NCBI GenBank assembly: GCA_017881545.1
Contig: JADGQU010000190.1
Span: 1-5,547, forward strand
DNA length: 5,547 nucleotides
Source of the DNA: Gemmatimonadaceae bacterium
GTDB lineage: Bacteria > Gemmatimonadota > Gemmatimonadetes > Gemmatimonadales > Gemmatimonadaceae
Direction: 5' to 3'
Both the position numbers and the translations under genes were made by a program. The notes under the pieces were generated by a model. The model made no database searches, was not told the origin of the DNA, and worked only from the letters and a program-made list of their open reading frames with translations. Shown here one piece after another: positions 1 through 5,547 of the stretch. Numbering within the stretch: the stretch's first letter is position 1; the number at the start of each line of letters is the position of its first letter.

Positions 1-360
1 GCCGCCGAATGGGTGGTGGGGCAGCGTCTGCTGAATGAAGAGCGGACTGGATTCCCATCTAGTGGACTCAAGACCTCTCACCAGGCGATCGCGCTGGGAC
101 TCGGCGCACTCTTCACGATCAACACCGTCACCGGCGGGTGGAATCTCTGGGAATCGCGTAAGGATCCCGCGGGCCGCACCCGCCGCCTCATTCACTCCGT
201 GGCCCTGCTCGGTGCCGACGCCGGATTCGCCTGGGCGGGAGCGAGCGGAGGCGGCGCAAAGGAGACCGACACCGGCGCCAAGCAACACCGCACTATTGCA
301 ATTTCGTCGATGGCGCTCGCCACCGCTGGAACCGCGATGATGTGGTTCTTCCACGACTGA
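1..360 (+). CDS. Small multi-pass membrane protein with repeated histidines, 5'-truncated
   Basis: The frame is open from base 1 to a TGA at 358-360, giving at least 119 residues. A GTG at 13 could serve as a start, but the reading frame continues to the window edge, so the gene probably begins upstream. Three hydrophobic stretches can be seen at about residues 28-46, 63-82 and 98-117 of the visible part, consistent with membrane helices. Histidines sit at or near helix ends (residues 27, 65, 96 and 118), a pattern seen in b-type haem membrane proteins, but I cannot assign a family. The loop at about 82-95 is rich in Gly, Lys and Asp. The stop overlaps the ATG of the next gene by one base, which points to translational coupling. 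It is first in view of a run with another small membrane protein and two Rieske proteins, so a role in membrane electron transfer is plausible but inferred from neighbours only. Confidence 0.75.
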   Translation, partial: AAEWVVGQRLLNEERTGFPSSGLKTSHQAIALGLGALFTINTVTGGWNLWESRKDPAGRTRRLIHSVALLGADAGFAWAGASGGGAKETDTGAKQHRTIAISSMALATAGTAMMWFFHD

Positions 361-887
361 TGATCCTCGCACCCATTCTCCAGGCCGTCGCAACAGCGGC
401 GAAGCCGTGGGCGGCGCTATACAGCGACTCCAGAGCTGTATCGAGCGCGGTGACTTTTTTTCACCTCGGAGGACTTCTCTTCGCCGGCGGACTCGCCGTT
501 TCTTCGGACCGGGCGACGTTCAAGGCGCTTCGGGGAAGCGACGAGGATCGAAGCCGCCTGCTGGTTGATCTCGGCAGCGCGCACTCGTGGGTGTTGGCGG
601 GGCTGACGGTGATCTTCGCGAGCGGGCTGTTGCTTGCGCTTTCGGACGTGAAGACGTTCGGCGCGTCACCCATTTACTGGACCAAGATGAGTCTCGTTGC
701 GCTGCTGCTTGTAAACGGCTCGGTACTCCAGCGCATCGAACAGAAGCTCCGCGCGGGACACCTCCTTACTCAAGCCACCAAGCCGCGGCACAAGCTCTGG
801 TCGAGGCTGCAATTGGCGGCAGCGACGAGCATGACTCTATGGACGGCGATCGTTCTCGCCGGTGTCATTCTCGTTGAATCATCCTGA
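360..887 (+). CDS. Four-helix membrane protein, function unknown (CopD-like in style)
   Basis: A 175-residue protein starting at the ATG that shares its A with the previous TGA stop (TGATG). The same frame also has a GTG at 342, but the overlapping ATG is the more natural coupled start; there is no clear Shine-Dalgarno sequence, as expected for coupling. Four hydrophobic segments lie at about residues 28-47, 76-95, 104-123 and 150-172. Histidines occur inside helix 1 (His35, in FFHLGG), at the start of helix 2 (His75) and in the basic loop before helix 4 (His134, His144). The spacing of a helix-1 histidine followed by a Gly-rich stretch resembles CopD-type and other small four-helix haem or metal membrane proteins, but this is only a resemblance. 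Loops at 50-66 and 124-149 are strongly charged. It probably partners the upstream membrane protein and the two downstream Rieske proteins. Confidence 0.75.
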   Translation: MILAPILQAVATAAKPWAALYSDSRAVSSAVTFFHLGGLLFAGGLAVSSDRATFKALRGSDEDRSRLLVDLGSAHSWVLAGLTVIFASGLLLALSDVKTFGASPIYWTKMSLVALLLVNGSVLQRIEQKLRAGHLLTQATKPRHKLWSRLQLAAATSMTLWTAIVLAGVILVESS

Positions 888-910
888 CGATTTCTCCACG
901 ACAATTACTG

Positions 911-915
911 ACAGG
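911..915 (+). promoter_or_regulatory. Weak ribosome binding site for first Rieske gene
   Basis: ACAGG lies nine bases before the ATG at 925. It is a partial Shine-Dalgarno match, but it favours this ATG over the in-frame GTG at 862, which would overlap the previous gene and put 21 extra residues ahead of the Tat signal. Confidence 0.4.
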
Positions 916-924
916 CATATCACA

Positions 925-1449
925 ATGACGTTTTCTGATCGCATAAATCACGACGAGCAAGCCGACTGCGAAGGATGTCCGCTCGTTCCCGAAAGAAGAG
1001 AGTTCCTGCGCAGCGTGTCCGCGCTCGCGCTCGCTGCAATTTCATTGGGCCTTCCGATCAGGAGTGCCACTGCCAAGGTGCTGGCCTCCGCAGTTGCTGG
1101 CCGAAAGCAGCTCTCGTACGCGGTGCCAGCCGTCGACGGCGCCGACATCGACAGGGACAACGACGTAATTCTCGTTCGCTACAAGAATGAAGTCTTTGCG
1201 TTCAATCTCTCGTGCCCGCACCAGAACACCGCTTTACGATGGAACGAGACAGACCTGCGCTTCCAATGTCCCAAGCACCACTCTCAGTATCAGCCGGATG
1301 GAGTGTTCATCACGGGCAGGGCGACGCGTAACATGGACCGTCTCGCCATCAGACGGGACGCCGCGAACAACATCATCGTCGACCCCGACACGCTCTACCG
1401 CAGCGACGAGGACGCGGCTCAATGGCAGGCCGCGGTGGTGAAGCTGTGA
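925..1449 (+). CDS. Tat-exported Rieske [2Fe-2S] protein lacking the disulfide cysteines
   Basis: A 174-residue protein. The start at 925 puts a twin-arginine motif (ERREFLRS, Arg24-Arg25) and a hydrophobic stretch (about 30-44) near the N-terminus; a possible cleavage site follows Ala50. The Rieske cluster ligands are Cys97 and His99 (CPH) and Cys115 and His118 (CPKH), with 15 residues between His99 and Cys115. The two extra cysteines that form the disulfide in bc1/b6f Rieske proteins are absent (Thr102 and Lys117 stand in their places). Ser120 and Tyr122 align with the hydrogen-bond donors that raise cluster potential in the bc1 protein. The usual GPAP proline loop is replaced by GRAT at 131-134. 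A CxxC (Cys15, Cys18) precedes the Tat motif, which is unusual. The protein folds and acts outside the cytoplasm as a one-electron carrier; its partner is unknown. It follows two membrane-protein genes by 37 bases and overlaps a second Rieske gene. It could be a subunit of a larger complex or a stand-alone carrier. Confidence 0.9.
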   Translation: MTFSDRINHDEQADCEGCPLVPERREFLRSVSALALAAISLGLPIRSATAKVLASAVAGRKQLSYAVPAVDGADIDRDNDVILVRYKNEVFAFNLSCPHQNTALRWNETDLRFQCPKHHSQYQPDGVFITGRATRNMDRLAIRRDAANNIIVDPDTLYRSDEDAAQWQAAVVKL

Positions 1450-1865
1450 GCGACCGCCGGGAGTTCATCACTGCTTCAGTGGCGTCAGCGGTGACGGTGC
1501 TGCTGACCACTTCGTGCGGAGGCTCGGCAGGCGGCTTAGGGGGCGTTACCGGACCGGTATCTTTTTCAGTCCAGGTGTCGAGCTACCCCGCACTTGCAAA
1601 CGTCGGAGGAATCGCCCGTGTCGACATGGGTGGGACTCCGGTGGCCGCTGTGCGCACGGGCGCCGACACGTTTGCCGCGTTCTCTCTCATCTGCCCACAT
1701 CGTGGCTGCACCGTGGGAATCAATGGCTCGGCTTTTCGGTGTCCCTGCCACGGAGCGATGTTCGCTTCGACCGGCACCTGGATTGGTGGTCAGCGAACGA
1801 CGAATCTAGGGTCGTTCACCACCAGCTATGACGCGACAACCGGTGTGCTGACGATCCTGAACTAA
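1446..1865 (+). CDS. Tat-exported, possibly lipid-anchored Rieske [2Fe-2S] protein with disulfide cysteines
   Basis: A 139-residue protein starting at the GTG that overlaps the previous stop (GTGA), a classic coupled start. An ATG at 1422 in the same frame would add eight residues, but the Tat motif SDRREFIT then lies further in, so 1446 is preferred. A hydrophobic stretch (about 10-22) is followed by Thr-Thr-Ser-Cys24-Gly-Gly, an imperfect lipobox, so the mature protein may be a lipoprotein; the Gly-rich run after Cys24 fits a flexible linker. The Rieske ligands are Cys83 and His85 (CPHRGC) and Cys99 and His102 (CPCHG), 13 residues apart, with the disulfide pair Cys88 and Cys101 kept. Ala104 and Phe106 replace the Ser and Tyr that hydrogen-bond to the cluster in bc1 proteins. 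The GPAP loop is absent (GGQR at 114-117). The sequence is close in style to small bacterial Rieske proteins outside the bc1 complex. Expected role: one-electron transfer in the periplasm together with the upstream Rieske protein. Confidence 0.9.
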   Translation: MSDRREFITASVASAVTVLLTTSCGGSAGGLGGVTGPVSFSVQVSSYPALANVGGIARVDMGGTPVAAVRTGADTFAAFSLICPHRGCTVGINGSAFRCPCHGAMFASTGTWIGGQRTTNLGSFTTSYDATTGVLTILN

Positions 1866-1895
1866 AAGACAGCCTGCCCGTATTCGATGCGCCGG
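1866..1895. other. Convergent junction between Rieske operon and S9 peptidase
   Basis: Only 30 bases separate the TAA of the second Rieske gene from the TAA of the oppositely oriented peptidase gene. I see no GC-rich hairpin with a T-run on either strand, so termination here is either factor-dependent or lies inside the opposing coding sequences. Confidence 0.5.
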
Positions 1896-4064
1896 TTATC
1901 GCACCTCGTACGCGGAATTAGCAGTATGATTGAGATACTGGTCGAACCATCCAACGATGTGCCGTAGCCGCTCCACCCGGTGCCACGGCTTCCCCGAGCG
2001 CGACAGCTCGTGCGTCTCGTCCGGGAACCGCACCATCACCGTCGGCTTGTGAAGATACTTGAGAGCACGGAACATCTGCTCGCCGCCGTCGGCCGGTGGG
2101 GTTCGCATGTCTGCTTCGCCCTCGATCAGCATCAGCGGCGTCGTCACGTTGGCGACGTACGTGATCGGTGAAACCTCCGCGAAGCCTTTCGGATCTTCCC
2201 ACGGCGCCGTGCGGAACCAGGTGGGATTGAAAAGCGTGAAGTCCGCCGTGTACCAGAAGCCCGACCAATCGGCGATCGATCGCTGCGACACCGCCGCGGC
2301 AAAACGGTGAGTCTGCGTAACAGTCCAGTTCGTCAGCACTCCACCGCCGCTACCGCCTGTCACTCCCATCCGCGTTGAGTCCACATAACCGCGTTTCACA
2401 ACTTCGTCGACGCCCGCCATCAGATCCTTGTAGTCGTCGCCCGGATAGTGGAACTGGATGATGTTGCCGAAGTCCTGCCCGTACGACGTGCTGCCACGGG
2501 GGTTGGTGTAGAGCACGACGTATCCTTTGGCCGCCATCCAGAGGAACTCGTGCGTGAACGTCTGGCCGTAAGCGGCGTTCGGTCCGCCATGAATCTCGAG
2601 GATGAGCGGATACTTCTTTGAAGCGTCGAAGTGCGGCGGCTTGAGTATCCAGCCCTGGATGCGCCGGCCGTCGAAGGACTTGTACCAGAATTCCTCGGGC
2701 GTGCTCAGGTCGAGAGTGCTGAAGAGCGACTCGTTGACGTGAGTGATTTGCCGAGGCGGGGCGCGAACAGAGTTGTTATCCACGACATATAAGTCGCCGA
2801 TGTTCACCGACGTCGAAATGAGCGCGACGATCTTTGATCCATTTGCGCTGGCACTGTAGGCGATCACGTCGTGGGCACCGGTGGTTACCGAGTCGACCTT
2901 CCCATCGCTGGTGGAGAACTGCTTGAGATCCGCGCGACCGTTCTCCGTCGTCACCACGACGACACTTTTTCCGTCCCTGTTCCATAGGATCCCGCCGCCC
3001 GCCGCCGCGCGCGGCGGATGCTGGTCGCCGCTGAGTCCGCCCTCGACGTCGAAGTCGTAGCTCGCGGTCAGATTGCGCGGCTGAGAACCCGGAGCCGCAT
3101 CCACGATGAACAGATCGGGCTCATCGTAAAAACGCAGCGGCTTCGCGTTCACCGCTCCGGTGAAGGCGATTCGCTTGCCGTCCGGAGAAAGAGCGATGTT
3201 GCCGATTTGCCCGTCGATGCGCGCGACTTGCACACTCGCGCCGCCGTTCGCCGGAACAGAGTACAGCTCGTCGCCTCGCGATTCGTAGTAGGGCTCGAGG
3301 CGCCGGTTGGATGTGAAATAGAGGCGTGAGCCATCGGGCGACCACACCGGCTCGCCCTCATCGAAATCCCCAAAGGTGATCTGCCTGAGGGACGGGAGCG
3401 CTCCCGTCACGCCAATGGATGCGGGTACAGTCCAGATATGACTGTGGGCCGTCACATCGGTGTAGCCGCCGCCGTTCCAGCGGTACTGCGCGCGTGTGAT
3501 GACGCGGACGTCGCTGACGTGCCGTTTCAGTGTCGAATCGGGCGTAGGCTTCTTCGCCGAATCGGCCTTCGCCTGCGCGGACGCCGAATCCGGAGTTGAG
3601 TTGAAAGCGATGGTGCGACCGTCGGGTGACCAGCTGGGAGAGCCCGCGCCCTTCGGAGCGTCGGTGAGCCCGCGCGCTTCGCCGCCGTCCATCGAGATGA
3701 GGTAGATCTGCGACGGCTTCGGTTTTCCGTCCACCGGGTCCGGCGTCCGAACGAACGCGATCTCCCTCCCACTCGGCGACCAGCGGGGCGAGCGGTCGTT
3801 GCGTCCCGAGGTCAGCGGTCGCGGAGGCGCGCTTCCGTCGGAGGGAACGACATAGATCTGGGTCTCGTAGCGATCCTTATCCTCGTTCACGTTCACCAGC
3901 ACGAACGCGACCTGTGATCCGTTCGGCGACATCTGCGGATCAGCGGCCCATACGAACTTGAAGAGATCCGTCTCCGTGATCGGCCGACGGTCCGGGATCC
4001 GGTGCGGAGTCGCCGCAACAAGAAGGAAGGGGAGCGCGAGAGCAAAGGGGCGCAGACCAATCAT
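1896..4064 (-). CDS. Secreted S9-family serine peptidase (prolyl oligopeptidase / DPP-IV / acylaminoacyl-peptidase type)
   Basis: A complete 722-residue protein. A Sec signal peptide (Arg5, hydrophobic core about 6-17, likely cleavage near Ala18) sends it to the periplasm or outside. Residues about 40-450 form a beta-propeller, marked by repeated PD40-type motifs: MSPNG near 45, WSPSG near 95, WSPDG near 145 and 241, LSPDG near 292 and WNRDG near 361. Residues about 458-712 are the alpha/beta-hydrolase domain: HGGP at 492-495 (oxyanion region), nucleophile Ser572 in GGSGGG, Asp652 in GEADMRTP and His685 in DETHELS, so the triad is intact and in the expected order. The length is usual for the family. 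It should cleave short peptides; whether it removes dipeptides or acylated residues cannot be read from the sequence. A low-complexity Ala/Lys/Asp/Ser insert (about 158-181) interrupts the propeller. AGAGG lies eight bases before the ATG. The gene is divergent from the small secreted protein and convergent with the Rieske genes. Confidence 0.95.
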   Translation of the reverse strand: MIGLRPFALALPFLLVAATPHRIPDRRPITETDLFKFVWAADPQMSPNGSQVAFVLVNVNEDKDRYETQIYVVPSDGSAPPRPLTSGRNDRSPRWSPSGREIAFVRTPDPVDGKPKPSQIYLISMDGGEARGLTDAPKGAGSPSWSPDGRTIAFNSTPDSASAQAKADSAKKPTPDSTLKRHVSDVRVITRAQYRWNGGGYTDVTAHSHIWTVPASIGVTGALPSLRQITFGDFDEGEPVWSPDGSRLYFTSNRRLEPYYESRGDELYSVPANGGASVQVARIDGQIGNIALSPDGKRIAFTGAVNAKPLRFYDEPDLFIVDAAPGSQPRNLTASYDFDVEGGLSGDQHPPRAAAGGGILWNRDGKSVVVVTTENGRADLKQFSTSDGKVDSVTTGAHDVIAYSASANGSKIVALISTSVNIGDLYVVDNNSVRAPPRQITHVNESLFSTLDLSTPEEFWYKSFDGRRIQGWILKPPHFDASKKYPLILEIHGGPNAAYGQTFTHEFLWMAAKGYVVLYTNPRGSTSYGQDFGNIIQFHYPGDDYKDLMAGVDEVVKRGYVDSTRMGVTGGSGGGVLTNWTVTQTHRFAAAVSQRSIADWSGFWYTADFTLFNPTWFRTAPWEDPKGFAEVSPITYVANVTTPLMLIEGEADMRTPPADGGEQMFRALKYLHKPTVMVRFPDETHELSRSGKPWHRVERLRHIVGWFDQYLNHTANSAYEVR

Positions 4065-4072
4065 TCGGATAA

Positions 4073-4077
4073 CCTCT
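4073..4077 (-). promoter_or_regulatory. Ribosome binding site of S9 peptidase
   Basis: Read on the minus strand this is AGAGG, eight bases ahead of the ATG at 4064-4062. It supports that start, which also places the signal peptide at the very N-terminus. Confidence 0.6.
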
Positions 4078-4126
4078 ACGGGAAGGGCACGGAGAGCGGT
4101 CAGTGGACGCCCCGCTTTCAGCGGAT

Positions 4127-4154
4127 AAGGTATCGGGCCTTAACGAGTTCACAA
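4127..4154 (-). promoter_or_regulatory. Candidate promoter for S9 peptidase
   Basis: On the minus strand TTGTGA (4154-4149) and TACCTT (4132-4127) are separated by 16 bases and loosely match the -35 and -10 boxes of a housekeeping promoter (four and three of six positions). The -35-like box falls inside the left arm of the 4147-4177 inverted repeat, so a protein bound there would block it. The match is weak and promoter consensus in this group is uncertain. Confidence 0.25.
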
Positions 4155-4177
4155 GCCGATACGTCTAGCTTGTGAAC
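4147..4177. repeat. Perfect 10-base inverted repeat in divergent intergenic region
   Basis: GTTCACAAGC at 4147-4156 is the exact reverse complement of GCTTGTGAAC at 4168-4177, with an 11-base spacer. The arm centres are 21 bases apart, about two helical turns, as expected for a dimeric regulator's operator. Transcribed rightward it would fold into a 10-bp stem ending just seven bases before the ribosome binding site at 4185-4189. There is no T-run after it, so it is not a standard terminator. A second, 7-base inverted repeat (GTATCGG at 4130-4136 and CCGATAC at 4156-4162) shares one base with the left arm, and its outer arms enclose that arm, so alternative foldings are possible. Confidence 0.7.
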
Positions 4178-4184
4178 CCCTCTC

Positions 4185-4189
4185 AGGAG
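4185..4189 (+). promoter_or_regulatory. Ribosome binding site of small secreted protein
   Basis: AGGAG lies six bases before the ATG at 4196. It is the best Shine-Dalgarno match in the window and fixes the start there, not at the in-frame GTG at 4172, which lies inside the right arm of the inverted repeat. Confidence 0.75.
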
Positions 4190-4195
4190 CCTACC

Positions 4196-4522
4196 ATGAG
4201 GAAATCGTTTGCAACAATCGGGCTGTCACTCGCGGCCGTGGCCGCGAGCATCTCGATCCCCGCACTCGCCACGTCGTCTGCTTTTGCATCACCCGCACCT
4301 TCTCCCGCGGCTGTCACTCAGCAGACAACTCCCGCTCAAACCACGGGGCGCCGCCGTGAGCCCCATCCGGAAATCCGGAAGGCCATCGACGCACTCGAGC
4401 GCGCAAAGAAGGATATGCAGAACGCGAGTCACGATTTCGGTGGCCACCGGGTTAACGCAATCGCCGCGTGCGATAGAGCCATCGAGCAATTGAGGCTCGC
4501 GTTGCAGTACGACAAGCGATAG
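4196..4522 (+). CDS. Small secreted helical protein with Asp-Phe-Gly-Gly-His-Arg motif
   Basis: A 108-residue protein with a strong ribosome binding site. An N-terminal Sec signal (Arg2, Lys3, hydrophobic run about 5-25) probably ends at Ala-Phe-Ala31. A Pro/Thr/Gln/Ala-rich linker follows (32-50), then a basic patch Arg52-Arg54. Residues 57-108 form the conserved-looking part: an amphipathic helix with Ala/Leu every three to four residues (60-78), the turn DFGGHR (80-85), and a second amphipathic helix (86-103) ending in Gln-Tyr-Asp-Lys-Arg. This helix-DFGGHR-helix pattern resembles short exported bacterial proteins I have seen annotated only as hypothetical; no function is known to me. It looks like a helical hairpin that could pack against itself or a partner. 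Cys92 is the only cysteine. It is divergent from the S9 peptidase and ends 20 bases from the convergent M13 peptidase. The inverted repeat directly upstream could control it. Confidence 0.8.
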   Translation: MRKSFATIGLSLAAVAASISIPALATSSAFASPAPSPAAVTQQTTPAQTTGRRREPHPEIRKAIDALERAKKDMQNASHDFGGHRVNAIAACDRAIEQLRLALQYDKR

Positions 4523-4542
4523 GACGTTGGGGCGGAGTTCAG

Positions 4543-5547
4543 CTACCAGATCCGGACTCTAAGGGAGTCGGGGCGCCACATCGGCTGCCCCGGCTTCACC
4601 CCGAACGCGTCGTAGAACTCCGGGATGTTCGCCATCGGCCCCAGCACCCGCCACTTCGCGGGAGCGTGCACGTCGCTCAGGAGTCCGCGCCTGAGCGACT
4701 CGTCGCGCTGCTGACTCATCCATCCGAGAGCGTAGCCGAGGAAGTAGCGCTGCACCGGAGTCAGCCCGCCGATCGGCTTCCCTTCCCTGTACTGCGCCGT
4801 CTTCTTGAACGCATCGAGGCCGAGCAGAACTCCGGCATAATCGGCAATGTTTTCGCCGAGGCTCGCCTTGCCGTTGATGTGGAGTCCGGGCATCGGCTCG
4901 TAGGCATCGAACTGCTTCTCCATTACGGCAGCGCGCGCCTGGAATTTTGCGGCGTCCACGCTCGTCCACCAATCGGTGAGATTTCCGGCCGCGTCGAACT
5001 GGCGGCCCTCGTCGTCGAAGCCATGTGTAATTTCGTGACCGATCGTACCCGCCGCGGCGTAACCGTAGGCGACCGCGTCGTCGACCTGCGCGTCAGCCAC
5101 TCCCGGAACCGTGAAGATCGCGGCCGGCAGCACGATCTCGTTGTTCGACGGATTGTAGTATGCGTTGTAAGTCTGCGGCGTCATTCCCCACTCGGTCCGG
5201 TCGACTGGCTTCCCGAATTTGGAGACGTTGTCGTTGAACCCCCAGCGGGCCGCGTTCATCATGTTTTCCGCGTACGAGTTGCGGCCGACGACGAGCGCCG
5301 AGTAGTCCTTCCATTTGTCGGGGTAGCCGACTTTGGGACTGACCGTCGAGAGCTTCTGAAGCGCGCGCGCCTTGGTGGAGTCGCTCATCCAGTCGAGCTT
5401 GGTGATGCGCTCGCGGTACGCCGTGCGAATCGCCTCGACCATGTCGGCGTAGCGCTTCTTGGCGACGGGCGGAAAGTACTCTTTCACGAAGATGCGGCCG
5501 AGCACCATCCCCATTGCATCGCCTTCGGCGTCGAGGACGCGCTTCCA
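4543..5547 (-). CDS. M13-family zinc metallopeptidase (neprilysin/PepO-like), C-terminal half
   Basis: The minus-strand frame is open to the right edge, giving 334 visible residues; family members are usually near 650-700, so this is about the C-terminal half and the start lies outside. An ATG at 5514 is internal, since coding sequence in the same frame (beginning Trp-Lys-Arg-Val at the edge) continues above it. Numbering from the edge, the zinc site is His171-Glu172-Ile-Thr-His175 (HEITH) with the third ligand Glu232 in GENIAD and Asp236 four residues on, as in neprilysin. His294 and Arg300 in the stretch VHAPAKWRV match neprilysin His711 and Arg717, which bind substrate. The NAYYNPSNNEIVLPAAI stretch before the zinc site is the substrate-binding segment. 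The C-terminus ends RVRIW without the cysteine of eukaryotic relatives. The enzyme should cleave short peptides outside the cytoplasm. All visible catalytic residues are intact. The gene ends 20 bases from the convergent small secreted-protein gene. Confidence 0.95.
   Translation of the reverse strand, partial: WKRVLDAEGDAMGMVLGRIFVKEYFPPVAKKRYADMVEAIRTAYRERITKLDWMSDSTKARALQKLSTVSPKVGYPDKWKDYSALVVGRNSYAENMMNAARWGFNDNVSKFGKPVDRTEWGMTPQTYNAYYNPSNNEIVLPAAIFTVPGVADAQVDDAVAYGYAAAGTIGHEITHGFDDEGRQFDAAGNLTDWWTSVDAAKFQARAAVMEKQFDAYEPMPGLHINGKASLGENIADYAGVLLGLDAFKKTAQYREGKPIGGLTPVQRYFLGYALGWMSQQRDESLRRGLLSDVHAPAKWRVLGPMANIPEFYDAFGVKPGQPMWRPDSLRVRIW

Noticed and set aside
862..924. N-terminal extension of the first Rieske protein from a GTG at 862
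   Set aside because: It would overlap the upstream membrane-protein gene by 26 bases and push the Tat motif to residue 45-46. The ATG at 925 gives a normal signal peptide.
1566..1777. Minus-strand open frames opposite the second Rieske gene
   Set aside because: They lack motifs and a ribosome binding site, and the plus strand there carries clear cluster-binding motifs. They are by-products of GC-rich codon use.
3002..3017. 16-base perfect GC palindrome CCGCCGCGCGCGGCGG
   Set aside because: It lies inside the S9 peptidase and encodes a Pro-Arg-Ala-Ala-Ala-Gly-Gly run. GC-rich codons for Ala, Gly and Arg produce such palindromes readily, and no regulatory role is needed.
3018..3329. 103-codon plus-strand open frame inside the S9 peptidase
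   Set aside because: It is antisense to an intact propeller domain, and its translation shows no recognisable domain or signal.
4112..4124. Short hairpin CCGCT-TTC-AGCGG upstream of the S9 peptidase
   Set aside because: The arms are only five bases with a three-base loop and no T-run. Such a repeat is common by chance in GC-rich DNA.
4523..4542. Terminator between the small secreted-protein gene and the M13 peptidase gene
   Set aside because: The 20-base gap has no stable stem or T-run on either strand.

Overview
This GC-rich bacterial window holds seven protein-coding genes, two of them cut by the window edges, and almost no spare DNA. I see no tRNA, rRNA, CRISPR array or mobile element. 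High GC, Tat-exported Rieske proteins, large secreted S9 and M13 peptidases and a strong alanine/glycine bias suggest a soil-type Gemmatimonadota or Acidobacteriota genome. That is an inference from gene content and style; no marker gene is present.

Left third (1-1865, + strand): a tightly packed run of four genes that looks like one transcription unit. Two small multi-pass membrane proteins with histidines in or near their helices (the first truncated by the left edge) are followed by two different Tat-exported Rieske [2Fe-2S] proteins. Junctions are a 1-base overlap, a 37-base gap and a 4-base GTGA overlap. The simplest reading is a membrane/periplasmic electron-transfer module: the Rieske proteins would carry electrons on the outer face, and the membrane proteins could anchor them or bind haem. 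Cluster-tuning residues are split between the two Rieske proteins. One keeps the disulfide cysteines but lacks the Ser/Tyr hydrogen-bond donors; the other does the reverse. This is the most interesting part of the window.

Middle (1896-4064, - strand): a complete secreted S9-family prolyl-oligopeptidase-type serine peptidase (beta-propeller plus alpha/beta-hydrolase, triad Ser572/Asp652/His685). It converges on the Rieske operon.

Right third: a 131-base divergent intergenic region carries a perfect 10-base inverted repeat. A small secreted helical protein with an Asp-Phe-Gly-Gly-His-Arg motif (4196-4522, +) follows. Converging on it is the C-terminal half of an M13 (neprilysin/PepO-like) zinc metallopeptidase (4543-5547, -), cut by the right edge. 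The two exported peptidases fit a lifestyle of degrading external or periplasmic peptides.
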